From the NCBI GenBank assembly GCA_963779845.1, contig CAVZZV010000001.1, positions 310,001-374,000 of the forward strand: a stretch of DNA of 64,000 nucleotides. The letters run 5' to 3'. The stretch is from CAVZZV01 sp963779845 (GTDB lineage: Bacteria; Bacteroidota; Bacteroidia; Bacteroidales; GCA-2748055). Made by a program: the position numbers and the translations under genes. The notes beneath the pieces were generated by a model. It saw only the letters and a list, made by a program, of their open reading frames with translations, did no database searches and was not told where the DNA came from. This document shows positions 32,203-42,700 of this stretch, piece by piece; position 1 is the first letter of the stretch; each line of letters starts with the position of its first letter.

Positions 32203-34938
32203 TCAATCCCTTCCAAAAAAGAGGGGATAATCAACCATGAGTGTTTCGGTTTCAGGATCAATATCCAGGCTCTTCAACCTCCATTGCCAGTTCCCGTTGC
32301 TCGTGGAGGGCATATTCATCCGTGCTTTCTCATCAAGTCCAAGCCAGTCTTGCATAGGAACCACACATAACCAGGCCGGGGAAGCATAGGCCATATGAAT
32401 GATTTCCAAATGTGCCTCCTTAAGTTTTATGGGCTTACCAATGTACTTCTGCCAGCGCTCGAATGATTTTTTATCCAGTTCCTGTTTTACCCATCCCTGG
32501 GTGGTATTGTTGTCATGGGTACCTGTATATACTATATTTTCTCTCTTGTGGTAATGCGGTATATGGACTGATGTGGCCATATTGTCTCCAAAGGCGAATT
32601 GAAGCACATGCATCCCGGGAAGACCGAATCCGTCTCTGAGTTCATATACAGCTTCATCAATGTTGCCAAGGTCTTCAGCAACAAATGGCATGGAGGGAAA
32701 TGCCTCTTTAATGACTTCAAAGAAATCTTTTCCGGGACCCATTACCCATTTGCCGTTAACCGCTGTTCCATCTTCGCCCGGTATTTCCCAGAACTTTGAA
32801 AAGGCCCGGAAATGATCTATTCGCACCATATCGAAAAGCTCGAGATTTCTTTTTAAACGGGCAATCCACCATTTATAGGAGTTTTTATGCATAACATCCC
32901 ATCGGTATAAAGGCATGTTCCAAAATTGGCCTTCATCATTAAAATAATCAGGGGGAACTCCGGCAACTGCCTCCATGGACAGGTCCGGATTGAGCCGGAA
33001 AAGCCCCGGGTGTGACCATACATCAGAACTGTCATAACTGACATAAATTGGAGCATCCCCCAGGAAACGGATCCCTTTATCATGGGCATAACTTCTCAGC
33101 AGGTCCCACTGACGGGAAAAAATGAACTGAAAAAATTTGTAACTTGCTAGTTCGTCTGAATTTTGTTTCCGGTGACTTTCGAGGATATCTTTATCCCTTT
33201 CCCGTATATCTTTCGGCCAATCCACCCAGCATTTTTGTTTATAAATTCTTTTAAAATACAGGAACAAACTAAAATCCTCAAGCCAATAATTTTCATTCTC
33301 ACAAAAATCCTGAAACTCATTCTCCATGCTTTCATTGTTTGCAAGCTTATGATTTTCCCAGGCCAGTTGAAGAATCCTTTTTTTAAACATAAGGGCCCCA
33401 TCAAAATTATTATTCCTTTCGGAAGCCAATAATCCTTCTTCGAGGATACTTATATCGATCAGGTCATTTTCCCGGAGGATCTCCGGGCTTATGAACATAA
33501 TATTACCCGCGAAGGCTGATAGGGAACTGTATGGAGAAAAACCACTGACAGGGTCGGTATAGCTTAAAGGCAATATTTGCCAGTAGGTTTGGTGGGAACG
33601 ATGAAGCAAGTCCACGAAATGATAGGCTTCCGGGCCAAAATCCCCTATGCCGAACTTACCTGGAAGAGAAGAAATATGAAGGAGGATACCAGCTTTGCGC
33701 TCATTTTTTACCACTGTTCCCCTTAAAATTGAAAGTGTTTGATTCATAAATAATTTACTGACATTGATTTGTTCCGATGATAGAAATTCCCCCCCGTGCA
33801 GGATATCATTCCATAGTTCCTTTGAATCGGGTGGCAATTTAATATATGTTTTCGACCAGTCAATAATTTTTTCTGAATATTTTTTTTGCCCATCCATTTC
33901 GGCAAGGTGAAGTGGTACAGCCACAAGATATTCCAGGTTGTCCGATTTCCGAAGGAAAGAAAAGAGATGCTTTTGATATTCTCCTGTAACTTCTAATGGA
34001 ATGTATTCAGCATCCCGAAAAAATTCAGGATTCTTTAGCCTTTCCCTAAGGAGAGTTTTGGTAAGCCATAGCTTGATCCTGCCATTTTCCCTCTCCTTCC
34101 ATAAATCACCGAAATTAATTTTATCATTTTCACCAAATGACTTTAATTGTTCGTTTAATAGCTTATAATCCACTGGCTGTCGGTTATCCGGATCGGTAAG
34201 ACTAAAATTCCAGCTTTCACTTCCCCTGTAAAAATCAGGGGTGCCGGGGCAGGTAATTTTAAGGAGCACTTGATTAAGGGAATTTATCAGTCCATAATCA
34301 CTAATCCATTCCAGAAATTCATAAAGGCTATTCAAAAAAGGCTGATCCTGAAGGATCGTTCCGAGGAATTCCTTGATCCCATTCTCATATGCCTTGTCCG
34401 GTTCTGCCCAGGAGGTAATTTCTTTCGCCTCCCGAACAGCTTTAATAATATAATTAGCCAGACGGTCCGGATAGTTTTCGGGCGTATCCATGATTTTTCT
34501 TTTTCCTGAATTCTTAGGGCATGGTAAAGAGGCCACAAGGGTCTGATAAATAAAATATTCATCGTTTAGGGAAGGCACTGCTTCGGAATCGTTTTTAAAA
34601 CTGGCATTCATCTCCCTCCATCTAGAAACATATTGCTCCCATAACTTTGGCATATCGGTGATCACGGCGAGCCTTGCCCTGGCATCCTCGCCCCTTTTGC
34701 TATCATGAGTGGAAGAGGCATTCATATCCATGGGAAAATGCTCATGCCTTCTTGCCATGGCTTTATGAAAAGATTTTTCGTCCATTCCAAAAAAATCGGG
34801 TGAATCGCCTACCTCATTGTGTCCCAGAAATCTCGAATAACTGTAAAACACAGTATCTTCCAGGCCCTTGGCCATCAAGGCTCCGGAAAATTGCATGCAC
34901 CGCAAATAAAAGGTATATGCGGATCTCATTTTCTTCAT
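32203..34938 (-). CDS. malQ: TreY C-terminal part fused to 4-alpha-glucanotransferase MalQ
   Basis: A 911-aa frame holding two pieces. Residues about 10-390 are the C-terminal part of malto-oligosyltrehalose synthase (ALMAKGLEDTVFYSYSRF, LGHNEVG, NASSTHDSKRGEDARARL). Residues about 410-911 are a full MalQ, a GH77 enzyme that moves glucan chains between malto-oligosaccharides. Its landmarks are KAGILLHISSLPGKFGIGDFG, the nucleophile region DMVRIDHFRAF, the acid/base FVAEDLG, and YTGTHDNNTTQGW. The first half belongs to the frame upstream (34814-36388), from which it is separated by a +1 shift. The ATG at 34938 is probably not a true start. MalQ would still be translated in a frame-intact version or from an internal start. 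relA follows after 84 bp. Confidence 0.8.
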   Translation of the reverse strand: MKKMRSAYTFYLRCMQFSGALMAKGLEDTVFYSYSRFLGHNEVGDSPDFFGMDEKSFHKAMARRHEHFPMDMNASSTHDSKRGEDARARLAVITDMPKLWEQYVSRWREMNASFKNDSEAVPSLNDEYFIYQTLVASLPCPKNSGKRKIMDTPENYPDRLANYIIKAVREAKEITSWAEPDKAYENGIKEFLGTILQDQPFLNSLYEFLEWISDYGLINSLNQVLLKITCPGTPDFYRGSESWNFSLTDPDNRQPVDYKLLNEQLKSFGENDKINFGDLWKERENGRIKLWLTKTLLRERLKNPEFFRDAEYIPLEVTGEYQKHLFSFLRKSDNLEYLVAVPLHLAEMDGQKKYSEKIIDWSKTYIKLPPDSKELWNDILHGGEFLSSEQINVSKLFMNQTLSILRGTVVKNERKAGILLHISSLPGKFGIGDFGPEAYHFVDLLHRSHQTYWQILPLSYTDPVSGFSPYSSLSAFAGNIMFISPEILRENDLIDISILEEGLLASERNNNFDGALMFKKRILQLAWENHKLANNESMENEFQDFCENENYWLEDFSLFLYFKRIYKQKCWVDWPKDIRERDKDILESHRKQNSDELASYKFFQFIFSRQWDLLRSYAHDKGIRFLGDAPIYVSYDSSDVWSHPGLFRLNPDLSMEAVAGVPPDYFNDEGQFWNMPLYRWDVMHKNSYKWWIARLKRNLELFDMVRIDHFRAFSKFWEIPGEDGTAVNGKWVMGPGKDFFEVIKEAFPSMPFVAEDLGNIDEAVYELRDGFGLPGMHVLQFAFGDNMATSVHIPHYHKRENIVYTGTHDNNTTQGWVKQELDKKSFERWQKYIGKPIKLKEAHLEIIHMAYASPAWLCVVPMQDWLGLDEKARMNMPSTSNGNWQWRLKSLDIDPETETLMVDYPLFFGRD

Positions 34939-36388
34939 CGAGAAAAAGAGTTTCCAGAATTCCTAATGAAGGCATCAGATCAGGCCTGGCCCCGTTAGCC
35001 TTTTCAAAGATTTCCTTTAGAAACTCCCTGGAATTGCTTTCCCATTTTATTGTGGGTCGATAAACCTTGTAAACCGGGCAGCTCACTAAAAACTCGGCTA
35101 TGGTTCCGGACACCGTATCAAGATCGGAAGATTCATCATAAGTTTTAAAAATAGGCAGAGCTTTATGCGCAAGATTATGCAAATCTCCTCTCATCCTTTC
35201 ATTTATAATAAAAGACTTCATGGTGTAGCTCAAATCGGAAAAAGAGGGACGATCGGGGTCCCACTGATCATATATCCGGGTGAAATGTTTTTCATTTTTA
35301 TTGTTCGTGAGCAGATTGTTCACATAAGTAGAGAAATCATATCCTGTGGTTCCCTGCACAGGCCATGAAATGGGAATATCTTCATCCTTTTCGAGTATTT
35401 TTTCCACGATGATATATTTATCATCGCCAATCAATTTTCTCAGGCGCATCAGGTATTCAGCCGGTTTGAAGAGGCCATCAACATGATCGACCCTGATCCC
35501 CTGAAAATAATTTTTTTTGCAGAAGTTGGCAATCAGACGATGGTATGCATCAAAAACTGCCTGAGATTCCATTTTCAGGGCAATCATATCGTTTATCGTA
35601 AAAAAGCGGCGGTAGTTGATCCTATGGTTGGTAACTTTCCAATAAGCCGGAAGATAATTCTGTAATCGGATAACCTGGCGTAAAATTTCCGGTTCTTCAT
35701 TTATCATCTTCAGGAGCTGGGTCATTTTCTTTTCACCAAAGGTTTCCCCGAGCCAAATCGCATTTATATCGTTCGGAAGTTTAGAAAATTTTTCTTCCAT
35801 GCTTTTACCCGCCTCTCCTGAATTCCTGAAATGTTCCAGGAGGAAAGGAAAAGTTTCCGGACTCAGCGGAAAGTGGTTATTAAAGTAGGAAAGAACAAGG
35901 GAGTGTTCCCTTTGGACGATTTGGATCTCTTTATCCCTGATAAGATCATCCACATTTTTACCGAAGGAGGGGAGCAGAAGTTTTCCTTTGAGCTCTGGGT
36001 GAGGATGGTCCCAGTCAATGTCAAAAAAGTCTTTATAATCTGATTTTTGGCCATTTTCCAAAACGTCCCTAAGCCAGGGATTCGTGGTCGAAAATGCCAT
36101 GTGATTGGGGACAATATCCTGTATCCATCCCATCGACAGTGTTGCGGCTTTCCTCCGCAAGGACAGAAAATCGTCCATGGAACCGATTTCCGGATTGATA
36201 CGGTTGGGATTGGTAACGTCATAACCATGTGAGCTACCGGGAACGGCTTCAAAGATTGGTGAGGCATATATTGTCCGTATACCTAATTCATGGAGATAAT
36301 CCAGCCTGGATTCCAGGTCCTTGAAGGTATATCCCTTTGAGAATTGTACACGGTAGGTGGAGACGGGTGCATATATCGTATCTTTCAT
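34814..36388 (-). CDS. treY: Malto-oligosyltrehalose synthase TreY, N-terminal part (frame broken)
   Basis: A 524-aa frame with the catalytic barrel of TreY, the GH13 enzyme that turns the reducing end of an alpha-1,4-glucan into a trehalosyl unit. Seen are APVSTYRVQFSKGYTFKDLE, IYASPIFEAVPGSSHGYDVTNP, the nucleophile region FQGIRVDHVDGLF, and IIVEKILEKDE with the acid. The last roughly 40 residues (from IYLLFAVHAIF) are out of frame; the true continuation lies in the +1 frame (SAYTFYLRCMQFSGALMAKG), which runs on into MalQ. The whole would be a TreY-MalQ fusion of about 1390 residues. Start is the ATG at 36388. It is the last gene of the minus-strand cluster, separated from glgB by an opposite-strand deacetylase gene. 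Confidence 0.85.
   Translation of the reverse strand: MKDTIYAPVSTYRVQFSKGYTFKDLESRLDYLHELGIRTIYASPIFEAVPGSSHGYDVTNPNRINPEIGSMDDFLSLRRKAATLSMGWIQDIVPNHMAFSTTNPWLRDVLENGQKSDYKDFFDIDWDHPHPELKGKLLLPSFGKNVDDLIRDKEIQIVQREHSLVLSYFNNHFPLSPETFPFLLEHFRNSGEAGKSMEEKFSKLPNDINAIWLGETFGEKKMTQLLKMINEEPEILRQVIRLQNYLPAYWKVTNHRINYRRFFTINDMIALKMESQAVFDAYHRLIANFCKKNYFQGIRVDHVDGLFKPAEYLMRLRKLIGDDKYIIVEKILEKDEDIPISWPVQGTTGYDFSTYVNNLLTNNKNEKHFTRIYDQWDPDRPSFSDLSYTMKSFIINERMRGDLHNLAHKALPIFKTYDESSDLDTVSGTIAEFLVSCPVYKVYRPTIKWESNSREFLKEIFEKANGARPDLMPSLGILETLFLDEENEIRIYLLFAVHAIFRSLDGQGPGRYCVLQLFEISGTQ
34929..34932 (-). other. Probable frameshift point in treY-malQ
   Basis: On the minus strand a run of four A lies in GATGAAGAAAATGAGATCC. 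Removing one A gives LDEEMRSAYTFYLRCMQF, joining the two parts in one frame. It may be a sequencing or assembly error, or a real mutation. The exact base is an inference. Confidence 0.55.
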
Positions 36389-36780
36389 TTCATTATTCTA
36401 TGATGAGGCAAAATCATTCTGTTTCGTTCCAACCGGAGGGAACCTTTGGCTCTTTGTCTTTGAAGTCCCCTAAGTTACTATGCTTACTACTAAACATTAT
36501 TCTTCACCGAATGTGCTAATAAATTCAAAAAATAACGAAAATTTTTTGGCTAGAAATGGGGAGAATAAATAGGATCCGAAATAAAATTTATATATCCCGG
36601 AAACGTGGGTATATAATCTAAAAACCGCAGCACTATTTTATTCAATAAATTAATCGTGCCTCCAGGACCAGGCAGGGGTTAAATGTTTTACAGGTCATTG
36701 ATTGCAATAGGAAAACGATTCGTAACTTTGCAACGAAATGGAATTGGAATAACAGAGTATTCACATCTTTTTAAAATAGG
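36389..36780. other. Intergenic region between treY and the deacetylase gene
   Basis: A 392-bp AT-rich divergent region. It holds one good promoter on the plus strand (listed separately). No gene or repeat was recognised. Confidence 0.5.
36698..36730 (+). promoter_or_regulatory. Bacteroidota-type promoter for the deacetylase gene
   Basis: The -7 element TAACTTTG (36723-36730) matches TAnnTTTG. TTG triplets at 36698-36700 and 36702-36704 give spacings of 22 and 18 bp for the -33 element. The predicted start is about 45 nt upstream of the ATG. Confidence 0.6.
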
Positions 36781-37446
36781 ATGATAGGTTCGCACAAATA
36801 TTATGCATCCATCGCATCAATAATAATTTCTCTTCTATTTATGCAATCCTGCTCTTACAAAGAAATGTTTGCAGTGGAAGAAGTGGTGTTAACCTTCGAT
36901 GATGCCCCTAATTTTCCCGGAAACACAAGTAAAATCCTGGATATTTTAGTGAAACACGAGGCAAAAGCCACTTTTTTTTGTATTGGGCAGTCACTGGAAA
37001 GTCAGCCTGAATTGGCCCATCGAATTGCTGTCGAACAGCTCATGGCTAATCACTCTTATACTCACATGAATCTTAGAAATCAAGAAATGTCGCAAATTTT
37101 TGAGGAAGAGATATTGCGGACCCAACAGCTTATTGATAGTTTGCAACCCAATAATCCACACTATTTCAGACCGCCCTATGGCCAATTGAGCGAACAGAAT
37201 GAGCAATTTCTAAAAAATAAAGGATTTAGGGTCGTATTTTGGGATCTAAGCGCAGAAGAATGGGACCCAGATATGAGTACCCAGGAAGTAGTTGATTATT
37301 TTCACGAAAATCTCTATTTTTCTGTTAAAATCCCCATAATACTATTTCACTTGTCCGATTCATCAGTCGAAGCACTGGATATTTTGTTAAATGAATTTGA
37401 GGTACAAGGGATTAAAATTATCACCTTGGATAAATTAGCAAAGTAA
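36781..37446 (+). CDS. Polysaccharide deacetylase (NodB domain) lipoprotein
   Basis: A 221-aa protein that would remove acetyl groups from a polysaccharide outside the cytoplasm. Residues 1-24 are a lipoprotein signal ending MQSC with Cys24. The CE4 NodB domain follows at once: the first motif is LTFDDAPNFPGNTSKIL (the common TFDDGP has Ala for Gly), the second is HSYTHMNL with the metal histidines, the third is YFRPPYGQ, and a late ILFHLSD carries the last His. Its length is short, with no extra domain. It stands alone on the plus strand in the middle of a minus-strand glucan cluster, with its own promoter. A link to glucan metabolism is not shown; a surface polysaccharide or peptidoglycan is the more likely substrate. 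Confidence 0.82.
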   Translation: MIGSHKYYASIASIIISLLFMQSCSYKEMFAVEEVVLTFDDAPNFPGNTSKILDILVKHEAKATFFCIGQSLESQPELAHRIAVEQLMANHSYTHMNLRNQEMSQIFEEEILRTQQLIDSLQPNNPHYFRPPYGQLSEQNEQFLKNKGFRVVFWDLSAEEWDPDMSTQEVVDYFHENLYFSVKIPIILFHLSDSSVEALDILLNEFEVQGIKIITLDKLAK

Positions 37447-37460
37447 AGAAAACCAGATAA

Positions 37461-37487
37461 GCAATCGAATCGCATCAATCCGATTGC
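37461..37487. terminator. Inverted repeat between convergent deacetylase and glgB genes
   Basis: GCAATCG (37461-37467) and CGATTGC (37481-37487) form a perfect 7-bp stem with a 13-nt loop. It overlaps the glgB stop codon and lies 14 bp past the deacetylase stop. No T-run follows on either strand. Confidence 0.3.
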
Positions 37488-39562
37488 ACTTGAAACACCA
37501 CAACCCCCAATGGCGGAATATTCACGTTAATCGAATTGTCTTCATGATGATATGGGACGGGGAAAGATTCCACTCCGCCAAAGTTGCCCTGCCCGCTGCC
37601 GCCATATTCCTTCGCATCAGAATTCAACAACTCGTTCCAGTGCCCTTCAAGCGGAACACCTGCACGATAATTAGATAAAGGTATTGGCGTGAAGTTGCAG
37701 AATACAATAACTGGATTTTTTTTGCTTTTGTCATATCTCACGAAGCTCAGGATAGAGTTTTTAGAATCGTTGGCATCTATCCATTTAAAACCCTCTTTAT
37801 TAAAATCACATTCGTAAAGAGCGGGTGTTCTCTTGTACACATGGTTTAAATCCCTGACCCATTGTTTAAGTCCCTGATGGGTATCATAATCAAGCAGATT
37901 CCAATCAAGGCTCTGCTGATGATTCCATTCTTTCCATTGCCCGAATTCACTTCCCATGAAGATGAGTTTTTTGCCGGGGTGGGCATACATGTAACCAAAA
38001 AGCAGGCGAAGGTTTGCAAACTTTTGCCAGCCATCGCCTGGCATTTTATTTATAAGTGATCCCTTACCATGTACCACCTCATCATGGGAGATGGAAAGCA
38101 TGAAATTTTCACTAAAAGCATACCAAATGCTGAATGTTAGCTTATTGTGGTGATAGGTACGGTACATGGGATCCTGGGAAAAATAATCAAGGGTGTCGTG
38201 CATCCAACCCATATTCCATTTCATCCCGAAACCCAGTCCGCCGGTATAGATCGGACGGGTGACCATAGGCCAGGAGGTGGATTCTTCAGCAATCACCTGA
38301 ACATCAGGAAAACTACCATATACTGATTGGTTAAGGTCTTTCAAAAATTGGATTGCGGCAAGGTTTTCCCGGCCCCCATGCTCGTTAGGGATCCATTCCC
38401 CTTCTTTTCTTGAATAGTCCAGGTACAACATGGAAGCTACTGCATCCACCCGAATACCATCGATATGGAAATTGCTAAGCCAAAAATGGGCACTGCTTAT
38501 TAAAAACTCTTTTACTTCATTCCTTCCATAATTAAAAATATAACTGCTCCAGTCGGGATGGTACCCAAGCCTGGGATCGCCGTGTTCATAAAGGTATGTA
38601 CCATCAAAAAAATGCAGTCCATGTAAATCCCCGGGGAAATGTGATGGCACCCAATCCAGTATCACCCCAATATTTCTCTGATGTAACAGGTCCACGAAAT
38701 ACTTAAAATCGTCAGGATCGCCAAAACGACTCGTAGGACTAAAATACCCCAGGACCTGATAGCCCCATGAACCGGAAAAGGGATGTTCCATTACCGGAAG
38801 CAGTTCCACATGTGTAAATTCCATTTCCTGGATATAATCCGCCAATTGCAGGGCCAGTTCACGGTAGGTGAGGTACCTGTTCCCTTCTTCAGGAACTTTT
38901 CGCCAGGATTCGGGATGGAGTTCATATACAGACATTGGCGAAGAAAGGGAATTATTTTCTTTCCGATTTTTCATCCAATCCCCGTCCTGCCAGCTGTATT
39001 TATCTTTCCAAACAATCGAACCGGTTTTGGGTGGTATTTCGTTATACCTCGCGAAAGGATCGGCTTTTTCAACAGTGTACTTATTGAAATTAGAGGTAAT
39101 ATGATACTTGTAAACCGTGCCGGATCCAATATCGGGAACAAAGGCCGTCCAAAGGCCCGATTCATCTTCCCTTGCCTTCAATGGGTGCCTGCCCGGACTC
39201 CAGTAATTGAAATCCCCGATTACCGAAACTTTTTTTGCATTGGGTGCCCAAACCGCGAAGAAAACACCATCCCTTCCGTTGTGCCGGCAGGGATGAGAGC
39301 CAAATTTCTCGTATAACGAATAATGATTCCCTTCCCTGAATAGATATACATCATAGTCCGAAATGAATCCGCAATCGTGGAACACCGTATTGTCTTCTTT
39401 ACTTTCCATGGGAACAGCCGGTGTAGAAACCTTCTTCTTTGTTACCGGGCTGTTTTTTATGCTTTTAGTAGATGGTGTTTTCTCATTTTTGGCAGGTGCT
39501 TTTTTTAAAGGATTAGTTTTCTTCTCATCCCTCTGTGTTTTTGAAGTCTTTTTTTGTTCCAT
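37475..39562 (-). CDS. glgB: 1,4-alpha-glucan branching enzyme
   Basis: A 695-aa enzyme that makes alpha-1,6 branches in glycogen-like glucan. After a Lys/Ser/Thr/Pro-rich basic tail (about 1-55), a CBM48 domain (about 70-180; GVFFAVWAPNAKKVSVIGDFNYW) is followed by the GH13 barrel. Catalytic sites are the nucleophile in GIRVDAVASMLYLDYSR, the acid in VIAEESTSWPMVTRP, and the late HDEVVHGKGSL. The C-terminal beta domain ends VPLEGHWNELLNS and PPLGVVVFQV. The basic low-complexity start is not part of the usual enzyme. It lies 166 bp downstream of the treS-mak gene in the same direction and is one step of the GlgE route. Confidence 0.93.
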   Translation of the reverse strand: MEQKKTSKTQRDEKKTNPLKKAPAKNEKTPSTKSIKNSPVTKKKVSTPAVPMESKEDNTVFHDCGFISDYDVYLFREGNHYSLYEKFGSHPCRHNGRDGVFFAVWAPNAKKVSVIGDFNYWSPGRHPLKAREDESGLWTAFVPDIGSGTVYKYHITSNFNKYTVEKADPFARYNEIPPKTGSIVWKDKYSWQDGDWMKNRKENNSLSSPMSVYELHPESWRKVPEEGNRYLTYRELALQLADYIQEMEFTHVELLPVMEHPFSGSWGYQVLGYFSPTSRFGDPDDFKYFVDLLHQRNIGVILDWVPSHFPGDLHGLHFFDGTYLYEHGDPRLGYHPDWSSYIFNYGRNEVKEFLISSAHFWLSNFHIDGIRVDAVASMLYLDYSRKEGEWIPNEHGGRENLAAIQFLKDLNQSVYGSFPDVQVIAEESTSWPMVTRPIYTGGLGFGMKWNMGWMHDTLDYFSQDPMYRTYHHNKLTFSIWYAFSENFMLSISHDEVVHGKGSLINKMPGDGWQKFANLRLLFGYMYAHPGKKLIFMGSEFGQWKEWNHQQSLDWNLLDYDTHQGLKQWVRDLNHVYKRTPALYECDFNKEGFKWIDANDSKNSILSFVRYDKSKKNPVIVFCNFTPIPLSNYRAGVPLEGHWNELLNSDAKEYGGSGQGNFGGVESFPVPYHHEDNSINVNIPPLGVVVFQVQSD

Positions 39563-39728
39563 TTTATTTTGTTTTTCTGTTCAAAAATTCATTGCTTTCT
39601 TATCTGTATGCAAGCTTATTGTTCAGCATCGCTGAAATAATTCAAACGCTGATTGCCTTTTTCATCAGATTCCCAAAATGAGTCCCATAAATCCGGCCCG
39701 GCCGTTAATCAGGCTTTTCTTTTTTCAG

Positions 39729-42700
39729 TCAGCCTTTTTCCGGTACAATGTTTCCAACTATCCGGGCCAGTCCGTTCAACGGGATTTTTAGCCAATCAGG
39801 TCGGTTATTCATCTCATAATCAATTTCATATACTGCTTTTTCTACCAGGAAAAGGTTAATCAGATTTTCCACATCTTCACTTTTTTGAGGGATAAAAGCA
39901 GCTCCCTCTGCTTTTTTAAGGTATGAACGAAGGAACCTAAAGCTCACCCTTTGATACCAATGTTCAAGCCATGGATTGAGGTGGGTACTGCTTCCGGGGT
40001 ACATATCTTCCTCCTTTAGCAATCCCATATAAATGGCATAGTGAAAGGAACGTAACATTCCGGCAATATCGCGGAACGGACAGTATTTCAGTTTTCTTGC
40101 ACTTAAGGAACGTACAGGCTCTCCTTCAAAGTCAATAATGATAAAGTCTTTACCAGTAAACAATACCTGTCCCAGGTGATAATCGCCATGAATACGCGTT
40201 TTCATTGAGGAAATCTTACCTGATTCGAGAGCGATTTTGATATGATTGAGCAAATTGGATTCATTTCCGAGTATTACATTCAGCAGCGCTTCGTTTTCTT
40301 CAGGTATTTTCTTTCTCTGGCTTCTGATATCTGAATAGGTCCTTTTAATAAGGGTTCGGAAAGTTTGATACATCGATTTTTGGTAAAGGAGAGAAAAAGC
40401 TTCCGGAACAAAATCAGGATTGGTTTTTTCTGATGCCAGGGCGAGGTGCATATCAGCTGTTCGTTCTCCGAGCAAATCAACCATTTCAAGGAAGAAGCCA
40501 TCAATCAGGTTATCAAGAGATTCTGCACCTTCCTGTTTATAATCGTCAAGCATTGCCGGGATTTGCCCATAGTTTGGTTGGGGTATCTCCTGATCTGAAG
40601 TAAGTATCCTCTCGAAATACTGATTAATGAATGTTTCGGTAAGATCCCATGCATTTCCTTTATTTTCAGCGAAACCCACCAAAATTGCCAGGGAAATATT
40701 TTCCTTTCCAGGGTATAGATATTCAAGAGAGCCTGCGAAAGGAGGCAATTGGGTAAATTGTGTGTTCTCCGTCAGCACTTTAAGGATTTCTACTTCCGGA
40801 TTCTTTCCTTCATCAGGGTTTCTGTATATTTTAAAAAACAGTTTATCTGAATATAAAATAGATGTATTGGATTGATCCGCACTAATAACGTGGGAATTCA
40901 GAGGCAGTTCATTCTTCTTGACCAGCTTGTTCAGAATTTTCCCTGGTTTTCCGTAAATAGAACCTTTTCGGCCTTTTATCCGGCCTGAAGTGTAAATAAT
41001 ATCCAGGAGCTTTGCCTGAAGGTTCCTGTCATAAGTCCCATCGTATAACAAGCCATCGATGCCTTCAAACCGGGCATTTGAGATTACTGAATAAGGGGTA
41101 TCATGTCTTATTGCTGCAGCATCTTCCCCAGTTGCAATAGACACTGGAAGCACATATATTTCCGGCTTTATTTCAATATAGTTTATGCTAACTATGAGGA
41201 TATATGTGTTAAATTCGTCTGCCAGGATTTTTATGGTATCCAGCAACCGGAGGCTCTTAACTTTCCTGGATTTACCCCTGAACCACCTGCTTTTTCGAAT
41301 ATAACTCAATAATAATCCGGTAAATTCCGTGCCGATATCCACATCGAGTTTATTCCAGACTGAAGAGTTCAATTCAATATTCTTATTTAATCCTTCCTGC
41401 TCTGAGAGGCTCTCTTTATCAGGCTTTTTAAGTTCAAACCAAAAATAATCCTTGAAACTTAACGGGAAGGGGTATTCTTCTTCACCAATTACTCCGAATT
41501 CGTTCTGGCTGAAAACTTCAACAGGAATATATCCGATATATTCAGACAAATCAATTTTAACAAGCTGGGAATATCGTGAAAGATTGATCAGGACAAAAAT
41601 CCTCTCCTCCTTATATTTTCTAATAAATGCAAGAACCTTGGAATTGTTCGTATTAAGGAACTTTATACTGCCACGGCTAAAGGCCTTGTATTGCTTTCGT
41701 TTAGCGATTACCCTTCGCATCCACCAAAGAAGGGAGGCCTGACTCCTCTCCTGGTTTTCAACATTCACTGATTCATAGTGATAATCGTAATTTATGTTTA
41801 CAGGCAGGAATAAACGTTGTGGGTCAGCTTCCGAAAAGCCGGCATTCTTATTGGGGGCCCACTGCATCGGGGTCCTCACCCCATCGCGGTCGCCCAGGTA
41901 GGGGTTATCGCCCATACCAATCTCATCCCCATAATAAACGATGGGAGTTCCCGGAAGCGAAAAAAGAAGGGTGTTCATCAATTCAATCTTTCTTTTATCA
42001 TTACCAAGGAGGGGGGATAGCCTTCTTCTTATCCCGAGGTTAATACGTTGGCGGGGATCAAGTGCAAAACTTTTGTACATAAAATCCCTTTCTTCATCGG
42101 TCACCATCTCGAGGGTTAATTCATCATGGTTCCGTAAAAACACAGCCCACTGACAAGCGTCGGGGATCTCCGGCATCTGTTCCATGATGTCGATAACCGG
42201 AAAGCGGTCTTCCATCTGAAGACTCATGTATAAACGGGGCATCAGTGGAAAATTGAATGCCATGTGGCATTCATCCCCATCACCGAAATAGGCAGAAGAA
42301 TCTTCCGGCCATTGATTGGCCTCGGCAAGCAACATTTTGTCTGTGTAATTCTCATCGATATAAGCCCGTAGTTTTTTTAAAAAAGCATGGGTTTCCGGAA
42401 GGTTTTCGCAATTCGTGCCTTCTTTCTCGAACAAATAGGGAACTGCATCCAGCCTTAATCCGTCAACCCCTGCATCAAACCAGAAATTGAGAATTTTAAA
42501 CATAGCTTTATGAAGGTTTTCATTCTCATAATTCAGATCCGGCTGATGAGAATAAAAACGGTGCCAGTAATAGGACTTGGCTACAGGATCCCATGACCAG
42601 TTGGAGGATTCAAAATCCTGAAATATGATCCGGGCATCACTATATTTATCGGGGGTATCGTTCCAAACGTAGAAGTCCCGGTAATTGCTGCCGGGCTTAG

